From assembly GCF_041381155.1 (NCBI RefSeq), contig NC_091136.1, positions 47,792,284 through 47,856,283 of the forward strand: a DNA stretch of 64,000 nt, given 5' to 3'. Numbering within the stretch: position 1 is the stretch's first letter; each line of letters begins with the position of its first letter. This stretch comes from Argopecten irradians (lineage: Eukaryota > Mollusca > Bivalvia > Pectinida > Pectinidae). Below are positions 12,345 through 40,292 of the stretch, piece after piece. Position numbers and translations under genes: made by a program. Under the pieces are notes generated by a model. It saw only the letters and a program-made list of their open reading frames with translations. It did no database searches and was not told the DNA's origin.

Positions 12345-13240
12345 CTTTTCTTACTTTACTTTACTTTAAACATATTTTATTGTAAAACACAATAGGATCA
12401 GGCACAAGTTATTCCAACTTAAACAGCCGTCTCCTAACATTATAACACAATTAACATATTATACATGATGACTTAGATATCTTATACAGATTAAACAAAT
12501 CAAATAATATTACTTTAAATAAATTTAATAATAATTGTGTAGTAAAAGCTGTTGTATGTTTAAAGCTTATATGTATGTTCAGAATCTTCCACTGGACCTA
12601 ATATACGATTGCACATGTTCAAAAATTTTACAATTTACCTCCAAAGCCAAATTTTCATCACCAAAAAGCAGCAAATTAAGGTGTATTTCCAGATTTTGCT
12701 CATTAATTTCGCTAATTAACTTTGTACGGGCATCTAAATAATTAGGACATTCTAAGAAATAATGATAAGCATTTTCACAATGATTTCCACAGTTTGTACA
12801 ACGAGAATTTTCGACTATATTTGAACGGAAAAGAAACGTCATTAAGAGTGCTACATTTGTGCCTCAATCTGGTGTGAAAAATATATTTAATTTTCTGTCA
12901 CCATAGCTAAAATAAATTGGTCGATGAGAGACTATTTGTTGGGAAAGTGCAATCTTAAAAGAAGAAATGGGTAATGACTTAATATCATTATCTAAATTAT
13001 TCCAGTTTTCTTAAAGTAGAAGGTAAGAAAGACTTGAGAGTGGAGGAGAGTCGATAGTTTGGAATACGAAAGTCGTTATTGTTTCTTAGAGCATATTGAT
13101 TATTTTCACCAACTGTGGGAGGTAATGAATTCGAAAGAAAGTTAGGAGTATCATGAGTATCATTCTTTTCTACACAAGAATACTCTTTCTTATGACGAGG
13201 AAAGTCATGTATACTACAACTTCTGGAGGATTAACTGGAC
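12345..13240 (-). mobile_element. Minus-strand LINE 3' fragment
   Basis: On the minus strand: PNYRLSSTLKSFLPS-type block near 13060-13020, then the zinc-binding tail CTNCGNHCENAYHYFLEC at about 12800-12745, and a 3' end with an AAAGTAAAGTAAAG repeat tail (12345-12372). Frames are broken; it is dead. Confidence 0.75.
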
Positions 13241-13331
13241 CTGGCACGAAAATTTTTAACCAACACTTGAATACTACAATATATATATGTATGTAATTAT
13301 ACTGTTAGTTAAAAAAAATCGTGCCAGGTCC
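13237..13331. repeat. 95-bp hairpin
   Basis: Arm 13237-13260 (GGACCTGGCACGAAAATTTT and AAC) is inverted at 13308-13331, with an AT-rich loop of about 47 bp. Confidence 0.8.
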
Positions 13332-13340
13332 CTGTGGCTC

Positions 13341-13418
13341 AACCTGGCTATATTATTAGGCTTTTTGTTTTAATTTTTTATACATTAGGCAAAAAAGCCC
13401 TAATAATATAGCCAGGTT
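13341..13418. repeat. 78-bp palindrome adjacent to the previous hairpin
   Basis: AACCTGGCTATATTATTAGG then CTTTTTG is inverted as CAAAAAAGCCCTAATAATAT then AGCCAGGTT. It lies 9 bp from the 13237-13331 hairpin. Confidence 0.85.
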
Positions 13419-13439
13419 TAGCGGACTGTTTTGAAATGT

Positions 13440-14337
13440 GCTAAATTTACACGGGACATTTCCATATTTTCAATGGTCAAAACTAGACAACGTAAGTAGA
13501 ACTGGATCCGTCGTCTTTGTTCTAGTATTCACTTTAAAAAGTCGTTTGAACTGAGGAATGCGGGCTTGCTGAATGCACAAGTTAATCTTGTTTCTTTTAT
13601 TTTTGTTTGATACATGTAACGATATTTTTACTAATTTGCTATCGATCCTTGTTTGTGGATGTAAAAAAATGTATACTTCAAAGCAAACTCATTTGTCCTT
13701 GAGAAATCGAACAAACTTTTGAATTTAGGTGTTCCTAACCACAATGACTTGTGAATTTAGTCTCAAGATCAAGAAGCTTCGGGTTGTTTGAAAGTCGGAT
13801 ATATACTAAGGTAACGGTGGGGTACGAAAGGCGTATTGTTACATGTTTGAGACAGTGCCCAACCAATCTTCATCTACGTCTGGGAACTAGAATTGGAATA
13901 TGTACCTGTTTACGCGCACATGGGCCTTCGATATGAAGCTCAAATTCTGTAAACCGTTGTATAATGCAAAATCGAGTCAATAGATCTATACTGAGTAGAG
14001 TGTCTAAATCGCAATTCCTTTCATCTACCTTTGCAATAGCGAATGATTGATGATTGATTTATTTCACGTATTCATTTTCCGTTCTTATCTTTTTACGTCT
14101 ATAACATCGCTGATCCCGTTTTATCTTTAAAATCAATACGATACGCACAGTGTAATTAGGATCGAGTATTATTTGATGAACATACGTGTATATAAACATG
14201 CAAAATATCACGCACACAAACAATTCAATATTTACTATAGTGACAGATATTTGATATCGCGTTTATCATGAAATCATATTAGTCTAGCCATGAAGTCATC
14301 GACGTTTTTCATCTACGTCCTTGTCATGAACATATAA
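13440..14337. other. No recognised feature
   Basis: Unique-looking AT-rich sequence; the open frame at 13751-13936 has no family features. Confidence 0.4.
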
Positions 14338-14342
14338 GCTTA

Positions 14343-14743
14343 ATGGTGCACGTGGCATATTTCTGCCATCGAGTTAGTTTAGGTCGACTTAGGGTAACTC
14401 GACTTTGACAAGATATATATGTCGGCAAGTCGAGTTAAAGCATGACTTGTTGAGATATTTATGTCGGTAAGATGAGTTTTAACACGACAAATCCATATAT
14501 TCATATTGGAAAATCAAGTTACACTATCGCGACAGACTATTGTGGATCTCGTCGTAATAAGGTAAGTCAATTTTCCAGGATATAAGTCGACTTTCCATGA
14601 TGTACGTTTTTTGTAAGTCGACTTTCCGACATAAATATCTCAACAAGTAATGGTATAACTCGACTGGTTGACATAATTATCTCGGCAAAGTTACGTTACA
14701 TAACTTGACCTAAAATAACACGATGGCAGAAATATGCCACCAT
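14343..14743. mobile_element. 401-bp foldback MITE with GCTTA target duplication
   Basis: Ends GTGGCATATTTCTGCCATCG and GATGGCAGAAATATGCCAC are inverted. Inner segments (GACATAAATATCTCAACAAG against CTTGTTGAGATATTTATGTC; AACTCGACT repeats) continue the fold. GCTTA directly flanks both sides (14338-14342 and 14744-14748), a 5-bp target duplication. Confidence 0.85.
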
Positions 14744-15156
14744 GCTTAGAGATCGACAACTCCATTTCAATATTTTTCCTTTAAAAAAAGCAACAGTTAC
14801 AGCCATATATAAGCTTTTTTCCTAAGCTCCAACAACTCTTCACACTTGAACTCTTGACAACTCCTTAATTCGTTCGGCAGATGTACCCCAGTACATTATA
14901 TGTATCTATAATAGGAGGCCTACTGCTGTACACAGAGATCTACATTAGTATGACTGTGATAGACCATATACACATAATACTGTAAAGGTTTAGTAAATTG
15001 CATACATGTATCAATGGTCATTGGTGTGAGCGCAATTTTTGGAAGAAAAGATAGTTTTTGACAGAAATCTTCATAAACGAAAATGCATTTCCTGTTTTGA
15101 ATGCATGATTTTCGATAAAAATGTTTTAAAAAAAACCCAAAAACCGTTATATAGAT

Positions 15157-15660
15157 CAGAAACATATACATACATAGAGATTGGAAACTCCTTCTTTGTC
15201 TTTGTTGACAGGCAGAGGGACCTCCAGTTTATAGGCATTTTCCCTTGGCTAACTACTTTTAATTGTATTCTTTTAAAAATGACATTTTTACATCAACACA
15301 AAGTTTAAACATTATATCATGGTTTGATGTGGTCAGTTTTCCCAATTGATGTTATTTAATATGATTTTTGAAAGTATGAAAATGAGCAATTTTAACTGGT
15401 TTTTCGAAAATCAGGCTTTCAAAACCGGAAGTGCTTTTTGTTTTATTAATATATAAGTTAAAATATTATTTTTTCTTTCCAGAATCGTACTCAAACCGTC
15501 TGAAAATTACTTAACTTTTATAACATATCAAAGTTATTCTGCTGTATTTAACTATTTAAGAGTTTATCTAAAAGCCCCTAGGGACATACAGAGGTACATC
15601 TGCCTATCGTAAAAATGGCGAAGTTGCCAATCTCTATATATAGACCTAAATATGTTTCTG
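15157..15660. mobile_element. 504-bp MITE with 7-bp target duplication (copy 1)
   Basis: Terminal repeats begin CAGAAACATATACATACATA and end in the inverse (TATGTTTCTG), with GAGATTGG and CCAATCTC inside. TATAGAT flanks both sides (15150-15156, 15661-15667). A second copy lies at 53956-54587. A 7-8 bp duplication would fit the hAT superfamily, but the ends are not diagnostic. Confidence 0.85.
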
Positions 15661-15752
15661 TATAGATCTAGTAATTATGTTCTATATTATATGCAGTCAG
15701 CTTCCAATGTAAGTTTGTGATTACAATACCACACCCGGTTACCCGGACAGTG

Positions 15753-15758
15753 CACGTG
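15753..15758. promoter_or_regulatory. CACGTG E-box / HRE core upstream of EGLN
   Basis: GCACGTGTG lies about 540 bp upstream of the EGLN ATG; it contains the hypoxia response core ACGTG. EGLN genes are HIF targets in several animals. A single short motif is weak evidence. Confidence 0.2.
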
Positions 15759-16292
15759 TGATAACATGATACCTAGAACTTTACATAACAGCATACCTGA
15801 ACTTTAAATAACAGCATACTTCTAACGTTATCCGTGATCAATAATCGGTCACCTTAACGTTAATTGGTTAACATTGCGATGTGAAATAAAGATTTAATGC
15901 TTAACTAATAAATGCTTTTAATAAGCGAAATAGACTCACATATTGGAAATCATAAATGGCACGAACCCCGTGGCAGGTGATATCAAAACTATATCCAGAT
16001 ATACACTGATTAAACTGTAAACCAACCTTGTCAAAGTCGTCAATGCTCTGATACTTGACAACTTGTGAACACGCAAACTGACTGCTCCCTTGGATGAGAC
16101 ATTTAGATAGTAATATTGCTCCCGCTTCGATCGGTATGGATTCGTTTCAAAATGAAACCAAACACATTTAAAACATAAAGGTGTATTTTTCTATCTTATT
16201 CAAAGGCATTTTTTTATTAATAAACGACGAGACTAAAGTGAATATATTAAAACAAAATTAATAATTGCTCCCCACATGAGGAGAAAAGCAAG

Positions 16293-32055
<15,763 letters not shown>

Positions 32056-32214
32056 TGCCATTGTGATGTTTTATTCTGTGATCCTTAGTGCTTGCTTTCT
32101 GTGGCCTCAGAAATCAATACATATAAAATGTGTATGTCAACCAGTTCATCATCAGACTATATAGCTAAAGGTTAGACCTATTGAACTGCATTGATGCGAC
32201 ATCTTCCAGTGAAC

Positions 32215-32640
32215 AGGAGCAGTGTTGAATCCTAATTGTGAACAGGTCTAGTGTTAAATTCTCATTGCGGACAAGACTGGTGTTGAATCCTAATTGCGAA
32301 CAGGCCGGTGTTGAATCCAGTTTGTGGATGGAACCGATATTGAATCCTAATTGCGGACAGGAACAGTACTAGTGTTGAATCCTAATTGTAGATGGAATAG
32401 TATTGAATCCTATTGTGGACAAGGGCCGGTGTAAAATCCTAATTGTAGATCAGGGCTTTTGTGGATGGCTTAGTATTTGAATCCTACATCTTCCGGTTAA
32501 CAGGAATAGTGCATTGAATCCACATTTTGAATAGGAGTAAATCATTGAATTCTCATTATGAACAGGAACAGGGACAGTATTGAATCGTAATTAGGAATAG
32601 GAACAGTTTTGAATCCTTAATTGAACAGGAGCACTATATA
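32215..32640 (+). repeat. Degenerate minisatellite, TTGAATCCTAATTG core
   Basis: About ten imperfect units of 30-60 bp, each with a version of aacaggarcagt followed by gTTGAATCCTAATTG. It lies just downstream of the EGLN stop codon, so it is probably transcribed in the 3' UTR. Confidence 0.8.
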
Positions 32641-33049
32641 TTGTCAATTTAACAGAACAATATTGATGTCCACAAGTGATCAGCTTTAATTTGTTAGATT
32701 CGCTCTACCATTACTCACTGTAGTAATTAAATCAAGGAAAAGTAATTGACATCCTTTTATTTATTTGCTTCTCCCTTTTCTTTTTCTAGTCCAATTTGTG
32801 TGTCTTCTAACAAACTTAGTATATGGCATAATGAATTAATTTTTACACAGGATTCTGTGGAATTGTAACTCGTGATTCACTCACATTGTACCACTGACTC
32901 CCCCTTCAACACATTCTGAGTCAATGGCTCCCATACGGCTCACTTTACAGGTCAGACATTTTCATTCTGGCTTCACTGATCACTGAAAAGTCTTCAATGT
33001 AGGTCAAAAATTCCCTAATTTTTTGAAAAGTTTAAAAAAAAGACTCACC

Positions 33050-33520
33050 CAAAACTGATAGTTAGTCAACATTATTGATTGTAACTCTTCTTCATCTGTC
33101 ATGGAGTTAAAAACTCCACCAAAAATCATAGATAACCCATCATTATCAATTGTAACTCTCCTTCGGCTTTCATTGAGTAAAACTCCCCCAAAACTCATTG
33201 ATGGTCAACATTATCAATTGTAACTCTCCTTCAACTGTCATGGAGTTAAAAACTCCATCAGAACTCATTGATAGTCATCATTATTGATTGTAACTCTCCT
33301 TCAACTGTCATGGAGTTAAAAACTCCATCAGAACTCATTGATAGTCAACATTATTGATTGTAACTCTCCTTCAACTGTCATGGAGTTAAAAACTCCAACA
33401 GAACTCAATGATAGTCAACATTTTCAATTGTAACTCTCCTTCAACTGTCATGGAGTTAAAAACTCCTCCAGAACTCAATGATGGTCAACATTATCAATTG
33501 TAACTCTCCTTCAGTTAGTT
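33050..33520 (+). repeat. Minisatellite, about 71-bp unit, 7 copies
   Basis: Units recur near 33075, 33148, 33216, 33286, 33357, 33427 and 33500. Each carries ATTGTAACTCTCCTTC and a small palindrome GGAGTT aaa AACTCC, so each can form a hairpin. Located in the probable EGLN 3' UTR. Confidence 0.85.
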
Positions 33521-33904
33521 ATTTGAGTTGAATATTGAGCCCAATATATAAGATTTCCAGAACTCTTGTTTAATAAAAGTTTTTAACAGAAAAGTTGCTA
33601 TGTGTACAAGTCAAACCCCCCAGGCATAAGATTAAAGGTGCCCCCGGTTCATAGACTATCATGATATTGGATAACTACGAAAAGCAAATCTAAACATTAG
33701 ACATGTAATAAATCAGTGATGCACTGATGCATTGTATCAAGGAAATATATTGATGCATCATTTTTACTTGAAAAACATGTATTTTGCAATCTATGAAACA
33801 CAATACTTCTCTCTGTTGACCAATGCCGTAATGCACTCTTACATACATATAATTAGGCTAGTATATATAAACAGCATGCAGGAATGATGTGTTAGGGTGT
33901 TGAT

Positions 33905-34319
33905 TTAAACGCCCACTACCTTTCCGAAACCAAAATTTGAAGTTTCTTAAAAACAACAATAACATCAGAAAATGTGTATTGATGGCCTAAAATGTGGTAA
34001 CAACATCAAATAAATACAAGATTCCCTCTGTAATCTATGTTAACAATGAAGATTCATTTCGCTGTTTTGCAGTCTTGTGCAATGATAGTCAACTAACGAG
34101 CGGTATTTAGGACGACGGCGGGAAACATAATATGACCCGCGTTAAGAAAATTAACATTTTATTTATTTTGAATAAATTGTTCAGAAGATGATGATAAATG
34201 TAGTATAAACAAGTTAAATAAGTTAATAACTTTTTCGACTCTACAAAATTATCAATTTTGCTTGTAACATTCCCATTTAAAAAAATAATAGCCGTTTCGG
34301 AAAGGTAGTGGGCCTTTAA
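33905..34319 (-). mobile_element. MITE, AGGCCCACTACC family (copy e)
   Basis: TTAA at both borders, ends ACGCCCACTACCTTTCC and GGAAAGGTAGTGGGCCT; interior shares GGACGACGGCGGGAAACATA and CTCTACAAAATTATCAA with other copies. Confidence 0.92.
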
Positions 34320-36060
34320 AGTCTTTTCCGGTAGTTTTGCGAAATTTTGTTGTCACAATTTTTAGTTCTAAATTTATATAATTTTATTAGTAATATCAGC
34401 CATCCCAATTATTGATTTCTTCATAAAAATGATGTAAGCATGTCACAGTTAACCCCACTGTTTTAAGATTATACTTTACATATTTGTTTTTGAACTGTTT
34501 AATGTATAAAGTGTTTCTTTGAATAAGTGTAGCTTTACCGCCAAAGACAGCATTTTATTACAACAAAATTTTACGCACGTAAGATAAATCTCAATCAAAT
34601 ATGGGCACATTTTCTATATGTTAAAAAAAATATAAATAAACATGTTGAGAAATGTCTATTAGACACGTAGTTGATAATTTACCTGAAAATGTACATTATA
34701 TTTACTTGAAAATGCTATTATATGAATGTCATGATCAACTGGCAGAAAGTTGACATAGCTACATGTTTTGTTATAACAACAGATATAATTATTAATGCTC
34801 ATCAGTTCCTTTTTTCATCTCTGTCTCATACACATACATATCTGCAAAACACTTGATAAGGAAATGTAGTATAACTTGCATTGGTTTTGTTTGTTACAGA
34901 AGATCTGCCACTGTGCTAGATAGAGCTGTACAGGAGTATACATAATTAACATGTAATATGTGTCTAATTTGTTAGTTTTCTCAGAAGTCTTGTGGTAAAC
35001 ATGTCATCTCTCCTGCCGATTTTTAGACAAGCGTTCAGGACTGGATGATGTGAGTCAGGATCAGACGTCCATTTGTATGGTTAATTCATTGCTCATCAAT
35101 AATGAATACTGTATTGCGGGTTAATTATGTGGATCAAAATATAACTTAAAACAAAAATTTATTTTAAATTTTAGTGGTTTTATATTTGCACTATATGGCT
35201 CTAATGGTATAGATCTATATATGATTAAACCATTTCTCAGCATTCATGAATAAAAAATTTTGCGATCATAACAATCTGCCATGAAATTGCGAAAAAAATA
35301 TCGTCTCTGCAAAACTAACCAGTTATATGGTATATACCGGGTATTACCAGGTATGTTAGAATGTGTAGGAATATGGAAAGGGAGATAATTCAGTCATGTT
35401 TCTCTTTCCCTTAGTTCCTTATCTCATTTTAAAAATTTTGCTTCCATTTTCATGAAGTAATCACATATACTATAATGACGCTAAGCTGCAAATCATTGCA
35501 TTATAACAATAATCATTGTATCATTGTTAAACAATTAAATACGAATGGCTGTTAGATAATCAACTTATTTGTGGATGTATGTAATCTAATATACCATTGT
35601 TTAATTGTTCAGATTTTCTTTATACACATTTGTTGAAGAATCCTGTAATAAATTTTTATTACAAATACAGATTAATTTTTGTTGTTTTTGGAATATATTA
35701 CTGGTAAGGGAATTAAGCTGGATTACATATACAAAGTCACAAGAGAGCTGCCATGCTAGCTAGGGTTCTAACCGGTAGAGTTATTTCTATCACGATATAT
35801 CACGATTGTAGATCAAGAGAGGAGACCATGATATTGTTGAAAATTAATAAATATTAACGATATAATGCGTGCTAGTTAGTTGAAAAGGAAACTTGACATG
35901 GTATAGTCAAGTTGATAAAATAGTTAAATACCTCTAACTGAATATTGGTCAAATTAGTCAGTGTTTAAACAATAGTAGAAACAAAGTTGTGTTACCTTTT
36001 GTGAAAAGTCAGTTTACAAACAAAAATGTATGTGACTTATATTTCCATAAATTCCATTTG
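34320..36060. other. No recognised feature
   Basis: AT-rich sequence downstream of EGLN; AATAAA near 35648 could be a late poly(A) signal. No gene supported. Confidence 0.4.
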
Positions 36061-36061
36061 T

Positions 36062-36140
36062 AGCAATCAACTTCAGCAAACTTTGTAGCTCTTCATCCTG
36101 TAGCATGCTACAGGCTCAATGTCAGTACTCTAGCCCTCTA
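36062..36140 (-). mobile_element. Remnant of a tandem-repeat unit (minus)
   Basis: AACTTTGTAGCTCTTCATCC and TAGCATGCTACAGGC match the reverse complement of the ~148-bp unit of the 58.6-61.9 kb element. One partial unit only. Confidence 0.6.
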
Positions 36141-36539
36141 GATTTTTACGCTTAAGGCTATATAGCCTTACAGCGTTTTGAGATTACCTTCCAAACCGGA
36201 AATACCTGAAATGCGCTTTCGACTACGACACCACCTAGCGTGAAAAAGTATTACAACTCAGATCTAAAAAAAAAATCCGCTTTCTAAAGCAAATATGCTG
36301 TCATAGTGTAATTATGATTGCATGGAAAAATTCTATGGTATTTCCTTAAATGTTATTGTTTCAAAAATATGTGTCCAAAACTATAATATCGCTTTCTATT
36401 AATGGGAAATAGTGAGAATAATTTGCATGAATGATAGCGATCGATGACCTAAATTCTCGCCAGTCATTTGCATATAGGATGAACTTCTGGTTTAGGTAAC
36501 ACTTATAAAGGAATTGACAGGATTTCAGTATGTATAAGT

Positions 36540-37200
36540 AGGGCTGGTACGGGTACTTACTTTTGTCCCCGGGTACCCGAATTTAAGTGTCCGATCCGTA
36601 CCCGGGTACTCGACATGTATTGATATGTAACCGATGTTGTATGGGGCGATCTTCAGATGGAGCAACATTCAATGTAATCATAATAATATGTGAGAGATTT
36701 ATTCTTCATGACTACAAACGGTATTGGTATATCAATTTTATATCAATCGGTTACATCATACAATCGTAATGTAACAAACTGACAGAGCCCAGTATGTCCG
36801 TGACAGTTGTTGTTTTCCCGCACATATGCGCAACAGGAAGTACAAAAGAGTGACGTAGTCTTCGTTCGGATAGCCTCTGATGTTATCTCATACAGCTTAA
36901 CGATAGTGAAAGTAAGCCTGTGCGCCATTCATGATAGTTCTCCGATCATGAGAAATAAATATTGCAACAATGTTGCTTGTGAACATGTCGTAAGCAGATG
37001 AAGTGTCATACTTTGTGAGTAAAACAGAACAAAAGAGTGCTATTTTGTACTTCTTGTAACTGAATTTTACGTTTACACAGACATCTGTCAGAATGTTTCC
37101 TATTTTGACGGATAACCGGCCGCGTGCACATGTATCCTACAAGTATTTTGACGGGTACCCGGGTACTTCAGCAACCCGACCCGTGTGACAGTAATCTAGG
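36540..37200. mobile_element. Possible hAT-like element with CCCGGGTAC subterminal repeats
   Basis: Left TAGGGCTGGTACGGGTAC and right GGGTACCCGGGTACTTC... with TAGGCCTA at the edge. Palindromic CCGGGTAC motifs cluster at both ends. No target duplication was found and the extreme ends match poorly. Confidence 0.35.
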
Positions 37201-38600
37201 CCTACAACATTCCATTCGTATTTGGAGACAGAAACAGCGAAAATCGTAAGTGTTCATTTCGTTTTGCTTCTACAGTAAATAAATTACACATGAAGTGAAC
37301 GTACGCGTCTGTGTGTATTTCTGCTAACATATGTGATATCGATGTTTTAATTTATTACAACATGAACAAGAATATTACTTTAAAATTTTGGAGCAGTTTC
37401 CTTTTCAAATTCGAAGTTGACAAAAATTAACTGCTAGCATTATTTTCTAATTTTATGACATACAATAATACATTTAAGTCAGTATAGGTGTAACAGATTA
37501 AATTTGCTAAATTGTCTATATAGATACCGTGGTAATGGAGTATCACATCCCAAAACATATGTACACATTTTTGTATAGTGTGTAACATACATGACAATGA
37601 ATTAGCATATTGATGCAATCAATATAGACATACAATCATGCATACACAATACATTTGTACATGTATATATGTACATAATATACATGTGTGTATATATGGA
37701 GTTTAAGAGACAAGTGTAATAAGGCTAGATTTTATTAAGACAATTATTATATCTGATTTAAAAACTGGAAACATGAACTTAAAATATTGATAAAAATTAA
37801 TATTATGATGGTAATATATATTAACTCAAATTACTTGTATACAAGACTCCACAACTGACTTGAACTTCACAAAATTCTTGTTGCAGTTAATGTTAGAGGA
37901 CTCTATAATTTTTTTATTGAAATTATTGCATATTTTATTAAATTTTATAATAACAGGACCTAATATTGGCTAGTCATCCACAGCAGACTCAAAATTTTGA
38001 AGACTTGAGATTATCAAGAAGCAGAGAAATAATACCGGTCTTATATTAACTAGCTGCAATGGCAGATATCTCTAGACAACTTTGTCGTCAGATCTAGGGT
38101 TACAATTCTGTCCCATTTACCGTAGTGTTGCAAAACATCTAATGATGAACATGACATAATTAGAGGACTGCAGGTGTCAAGTAAATTTGCAATTGAACTG
38201 ATTTATGTTATGTAAAAAGCATATCAAAATGCATGACCTACATAATATAATAATGTACATATATTTGAGTTTATCTTGCAGGTGCTTTAGCATGACAAGC
38301 ACCCGATGACAGCCATATGCATTCCCAGTAATATAATATGCAGTAACCGGTAGTGTGTGTGGAAAATCTACAACTAGGATCTACAACTGTTTATGATCTT
38401 GCCACAGATCTTACGCGGCAGCAATATGACTTTATAATTATATTAATAAGTCAAATTTGATAAATAAACATCATTGTATGCTTATGATTGATACCAATGC
38501 TAAAACATTTTTGCAAATTGATTTTGAGAATGCTTATTTTAATATGCTGTTCAGAATTCTTAGTGTCCACTTTATGCTACATGTATGTATAGAGGCAATA
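37200..38600. other. No recognised feature
   Basis: AT-rich, with TACATGTATATATG-type simple stretches around 37650-37700; no gene supported. Confidence 0.4.
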
Positions 38601-38740
38601 CCACAGATTATATATCAGCAGTAAAAACACTTGTCCGGCGGGCGAGTGGCACACTAAAACTTACTTGCCCAGATCAATTTTCACTCGTCCCTGACAACTG
38701 GACAAGTGCTTTTCCGGACCCCTGCAGACTTAATCTGTGG
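38601..38740. repeat. 140-bp foldback
   Basis: CCACAGATTA and TAATCTGTGG at the ends; inside, ACACTTGTCCGG and GGACAAGTGCTTTTCCGG plus GCGAGTG/CACTCGTC are also inverted. Confidence 0.65.
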
Positions 38741-39001
38741 CTTTAATTAGAAGTGTTCTGTAATATTGCAGCAAAGTATCAAGAACTGTTCATTACATAT
38801 TTAATATGCCTGCATACATTCAGATGGACATGTATCACTAAAGAGCACTACATGTACTGGTAAAATAAAAATATTGTTTTGTTATGTTATGCTTTGTTAT
38901 TTTATGCAAGTATTTTTGAATAAACATAATTAAACACAGTTCACTTTGGATTTTGATGCAGCAACTAATTCTTTATAGGACAATTAATCCTTAGTTTTTA
39001 G

Positions 39002-40292
39002 TTAGATCATCTGACCTGAATGGTAAGGATGACCTATAGTAGATGTTTAACAATTCACATGGATGTACAATGTATTACCTCCCTTGGTGGTGCATCAATG
39101 CATCGTGTACAATTTATTTGTATCTCGATACCTAAAAATAAAAATTGAACATTGGATTATCTCCTTTGGTCAGCGTCAGCCGAAAGTTTGTCTTGGTCAG
39201 CGTCAGCCGAAAGTTTGTTAGTAACAAAATTGTGGAATCACATGAAGAGCAAAACACTAAACTTGTGTCAGCGCCTGTCACCTATAAGGCCACTTGCTGG
39301 TCTTATTTCAAGTTTCTGTCTATAAAACTCGCGTCTATGTAGTGAGTGTAAGCCAAAAATAAAAATTTCCAGAAATACAACACACAAAATTAGTGTACCA
39401 ACCTAAAAACACATTTACAACAACACCACGACATTTGAAGTTTCTATCAAAATATCGCGATGCGTATCATATCGTGAACCCTGTAACATGATATGTATTG
39501 TAGCGTCAGATAACTCGCGATACACAACACTAACCTATAAGCATCATGCACCTTCTGTCGTTGTGCATAAACTTTTCACTCAAACGACTTCTTCTCAATA
39601 TCAGAAAGGCCCAGGGTACTGATATTTGGTCTGCGGCATGCTAGAAAGAAGGGCTACCAAGTTTGTTCAAATAATTTACCTTGATTTACATTCAAGGTCA
39701 CAGGGATCAAAAAACTAAAAAGCTTTAAAGATATGCTGGAATAAAAGGCTTACAAGTTTGTTCAAATAAATGACCTTGACTGCCATCCAATGTCACAGGG
39801 GTCAAAAAGGCTATAACTTTAAACAACTTTTTGTGAATAACTAAGAGGCCTAGAGAACTGACATTGGGCTTGGGACATGCTGGAATGAAGGGCTACCAGG
39901 TTATTCAAATGAATGACCTTGGCCACCATTTAAGGTCACAGGGGTCAAATAGGCTAAAATCTTTTAACAACATCTTGCCAATAGCTAAGAGGCCCGGAGA
40001 ACTGGTATTGGGCCTGTGACATGCTGGAATGAAGGGCTACAACGTTCAATGACCTTGACTGCCATTTTAGGTCACAGGGGTCAAATAGGCTTAAATATTT
40101 AAAAAGACTTGTGAGTAACTAATAGGCCTAGAGACCTGATATTGGGTCTGTGACATGCTGGGATGAAGGGCTACTTAGTTTGTTCAAATGAAAGACCTTG
40201 ACCTGCATTCAAATTAAAGAGTTCTTTTAAGAGCTTTAATTATTTGCCATTACTATTTTTTTTAAATGTTGTATTGTGCCAATAGTCAGATG
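39002..40292 (+). mobile_element. Degenerate tandem-repeat element 3 (GGTCATCTGAC family)
   Basis: Decayed 5' hairpin (AGATCATCTGACC, GATGACCT), unrelated sequence 39060-39540, then about five units of the ~148-bp type (TTCAAGGTCACAGGG-like, CTACCAAGTTTGTTCAAAT, CATGCTGGAATGAAGGGCTA), and a truncated 3' end AATAGTCAGATG. Confidence 0.7.

Larger units (their letters stand above)
32056..33600 (+). other. Probable EGLN 3' UTR with two tandem-repeat blocks
   Basis: No further coding signal follows the EGLN stop. The stretch holds two minisatellite-like blocks (annotated separately) and an AATAAA near 33564. Later AATAAA signals occur near 34630 and 35648. The true 3' end cannot be chosen without transcripts; EGLN mRNAs in other animals can have long 3' UTRs. 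Confidence 0.45.

Noticed and set aside
12579-12842. 87-residue minus frame as a host zinc-finger gene
   Set aside because: The Cys/His pattern is the LINE C-terminal tail and it sits next to a LINE 3' tail repeat.
33004-33198. Minus frame starting MSFGGVLLNESRR
   Set aside because: Reads through the 71-bp minisatellite units; no independent support.
36540-37200. Firm call of a hAT transposon
   Set aside because: Outer ends match poorly and no 8-bp duplication was found; kept only as a low-confidence feature.
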